Positions 63,940 to 64,000 of a stretch of DNA of 64,000 bases are shown one piece after another (position 1 is the stretch's first letter; each line of letters opens with the position of its first letter). The notes below the pieces were generated by a model. It did not search any database. It was not told the DNA's origin and saw only the letters and a program-made list of their open reading frames with translations. The stretch is from Pseudocoprococcus catus (lineage in GTDB: Bacteria > Bacillota > Clostridia > Lachnospirales > Lachnospiraceae), in assembly GCF_019734885.1 (NCBI RefSeq), contig NZ_JAAXCM010000064.1:109912-173911 (forward strand), written 5' to 3'. A program made the translations under genes and the position numbers.

Positions 63940-63986
63940 AAGCAGAAGATATTTATTCTAAAAGGATTAGATATCTTCTGCTTTTT
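63940..63986 (+). terminator. Strong hairpin with T-run at the right edge
   Basis: AAAGCAGAAGATAT and ATATCTTCTGCTTT form a 14-bp stem followed by TTTTG on the plus strand. No plus-strand gene precedes it, so 63537-63939 may hold a non-coding transcript or a leader of a gene beyond the edge. Confidence 0.6.
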
Positions 63987-64000
63987 TTGATATGCTTACA

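Noticed and set aside
1..64000. CRISPR arrays, tRNA/rRNA genes, transposases
   Set aside because: None recognised on either strand; the repeats seen are hairpin elements without regular spacing.

Overview
The window looks like chromosome of a moderate-GC Clostridia bacterium, most likely a Lachnospiraceae-type gut anaerobe. Pointers are strong AGGAGG ribosome sites, the set of [FeFe]-hydrogenase genes, a reverse rubrerythrin next to a PerR-like regulator, a glnA-ANTAR pair, a FeoA-FeoB fusion, an EFR1-type flavodoxin/ferredoxin and many SH3b cell-wall repeats. Nearly everything is encoded on the minus strand. Plus-strand exceptions are a peptidoglycan-binding protein, a GNAT acetyltransferase, an ABC exporter and a small membrane protein. 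No tRNA, rRNA, CRISPR array, transposase or prophage was recognised.

Layout: 1-2454 partial membrane gene and a secreted C39-like/SH3b protein; 2753-4692 leuA with its own promoter and a candidate leader-peptide attenuator; 4751-8590 a c-di-AMP operon (two membrane proteins, cdaA, cdaR, HPr); 8708-14850 tcdA, an ABC-class ATPase, feoAB and bioY, the last with a BirA operator and a giant fold-back leader; 15111-21552 a nitrogen/glutamine block (ANTAR regulator, glnA, carB, carA) with a candidate ANTAR-responsive terminator ahead of glnA; 21970-25300 a peptidoglycan-binding protein and an AT-rich hipBA island with three evenly spaced operators; 25379-31881 assorted enzymes and an ABC exporter; 32156-37916 a cation P-type ATPase, metA and an NhaC-like antiporter; 38050-39172 rubrerythrin and perR with palindromic boxes; 39752-44371 a four-gene hydrogenase/redox-signalling operon; 44557-57894 metabolic genes, a helicase-nuclease fusion, an orphan ABC ATPase, a 5'-nucleotidase and a stand-alone GMP synthase ATP-pyrophosphatase; 58143-64000 an AT-rich accessory tail with an arginase-like protein, an acetyltransferase, a JetD-like fragment, and a large hybrid sensor kinase behind a c-di-GMP-I riboswitch.

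The strongest non-coding observations are: (1) the c-di-GMP-I riboswitch plus terminator ahead of the hybrid kinase; (2) two hexaloop hairpins (A at loop position 1, G at position 4), the second overlapping a terminator, between carB and glnA, with the ANTAR protein gene just downstream of glnA; (3) two families of long fold-back elements in which a conserved core sits between arms that differ from copy to copy but pair within each copy; and (4) a third dispersed repeat family downstream of leuA and of the P-type ATPase. These repeats may be undescribed mobile or regulatory elements. All family assignments come from reading motifs by eye; no database search was run.
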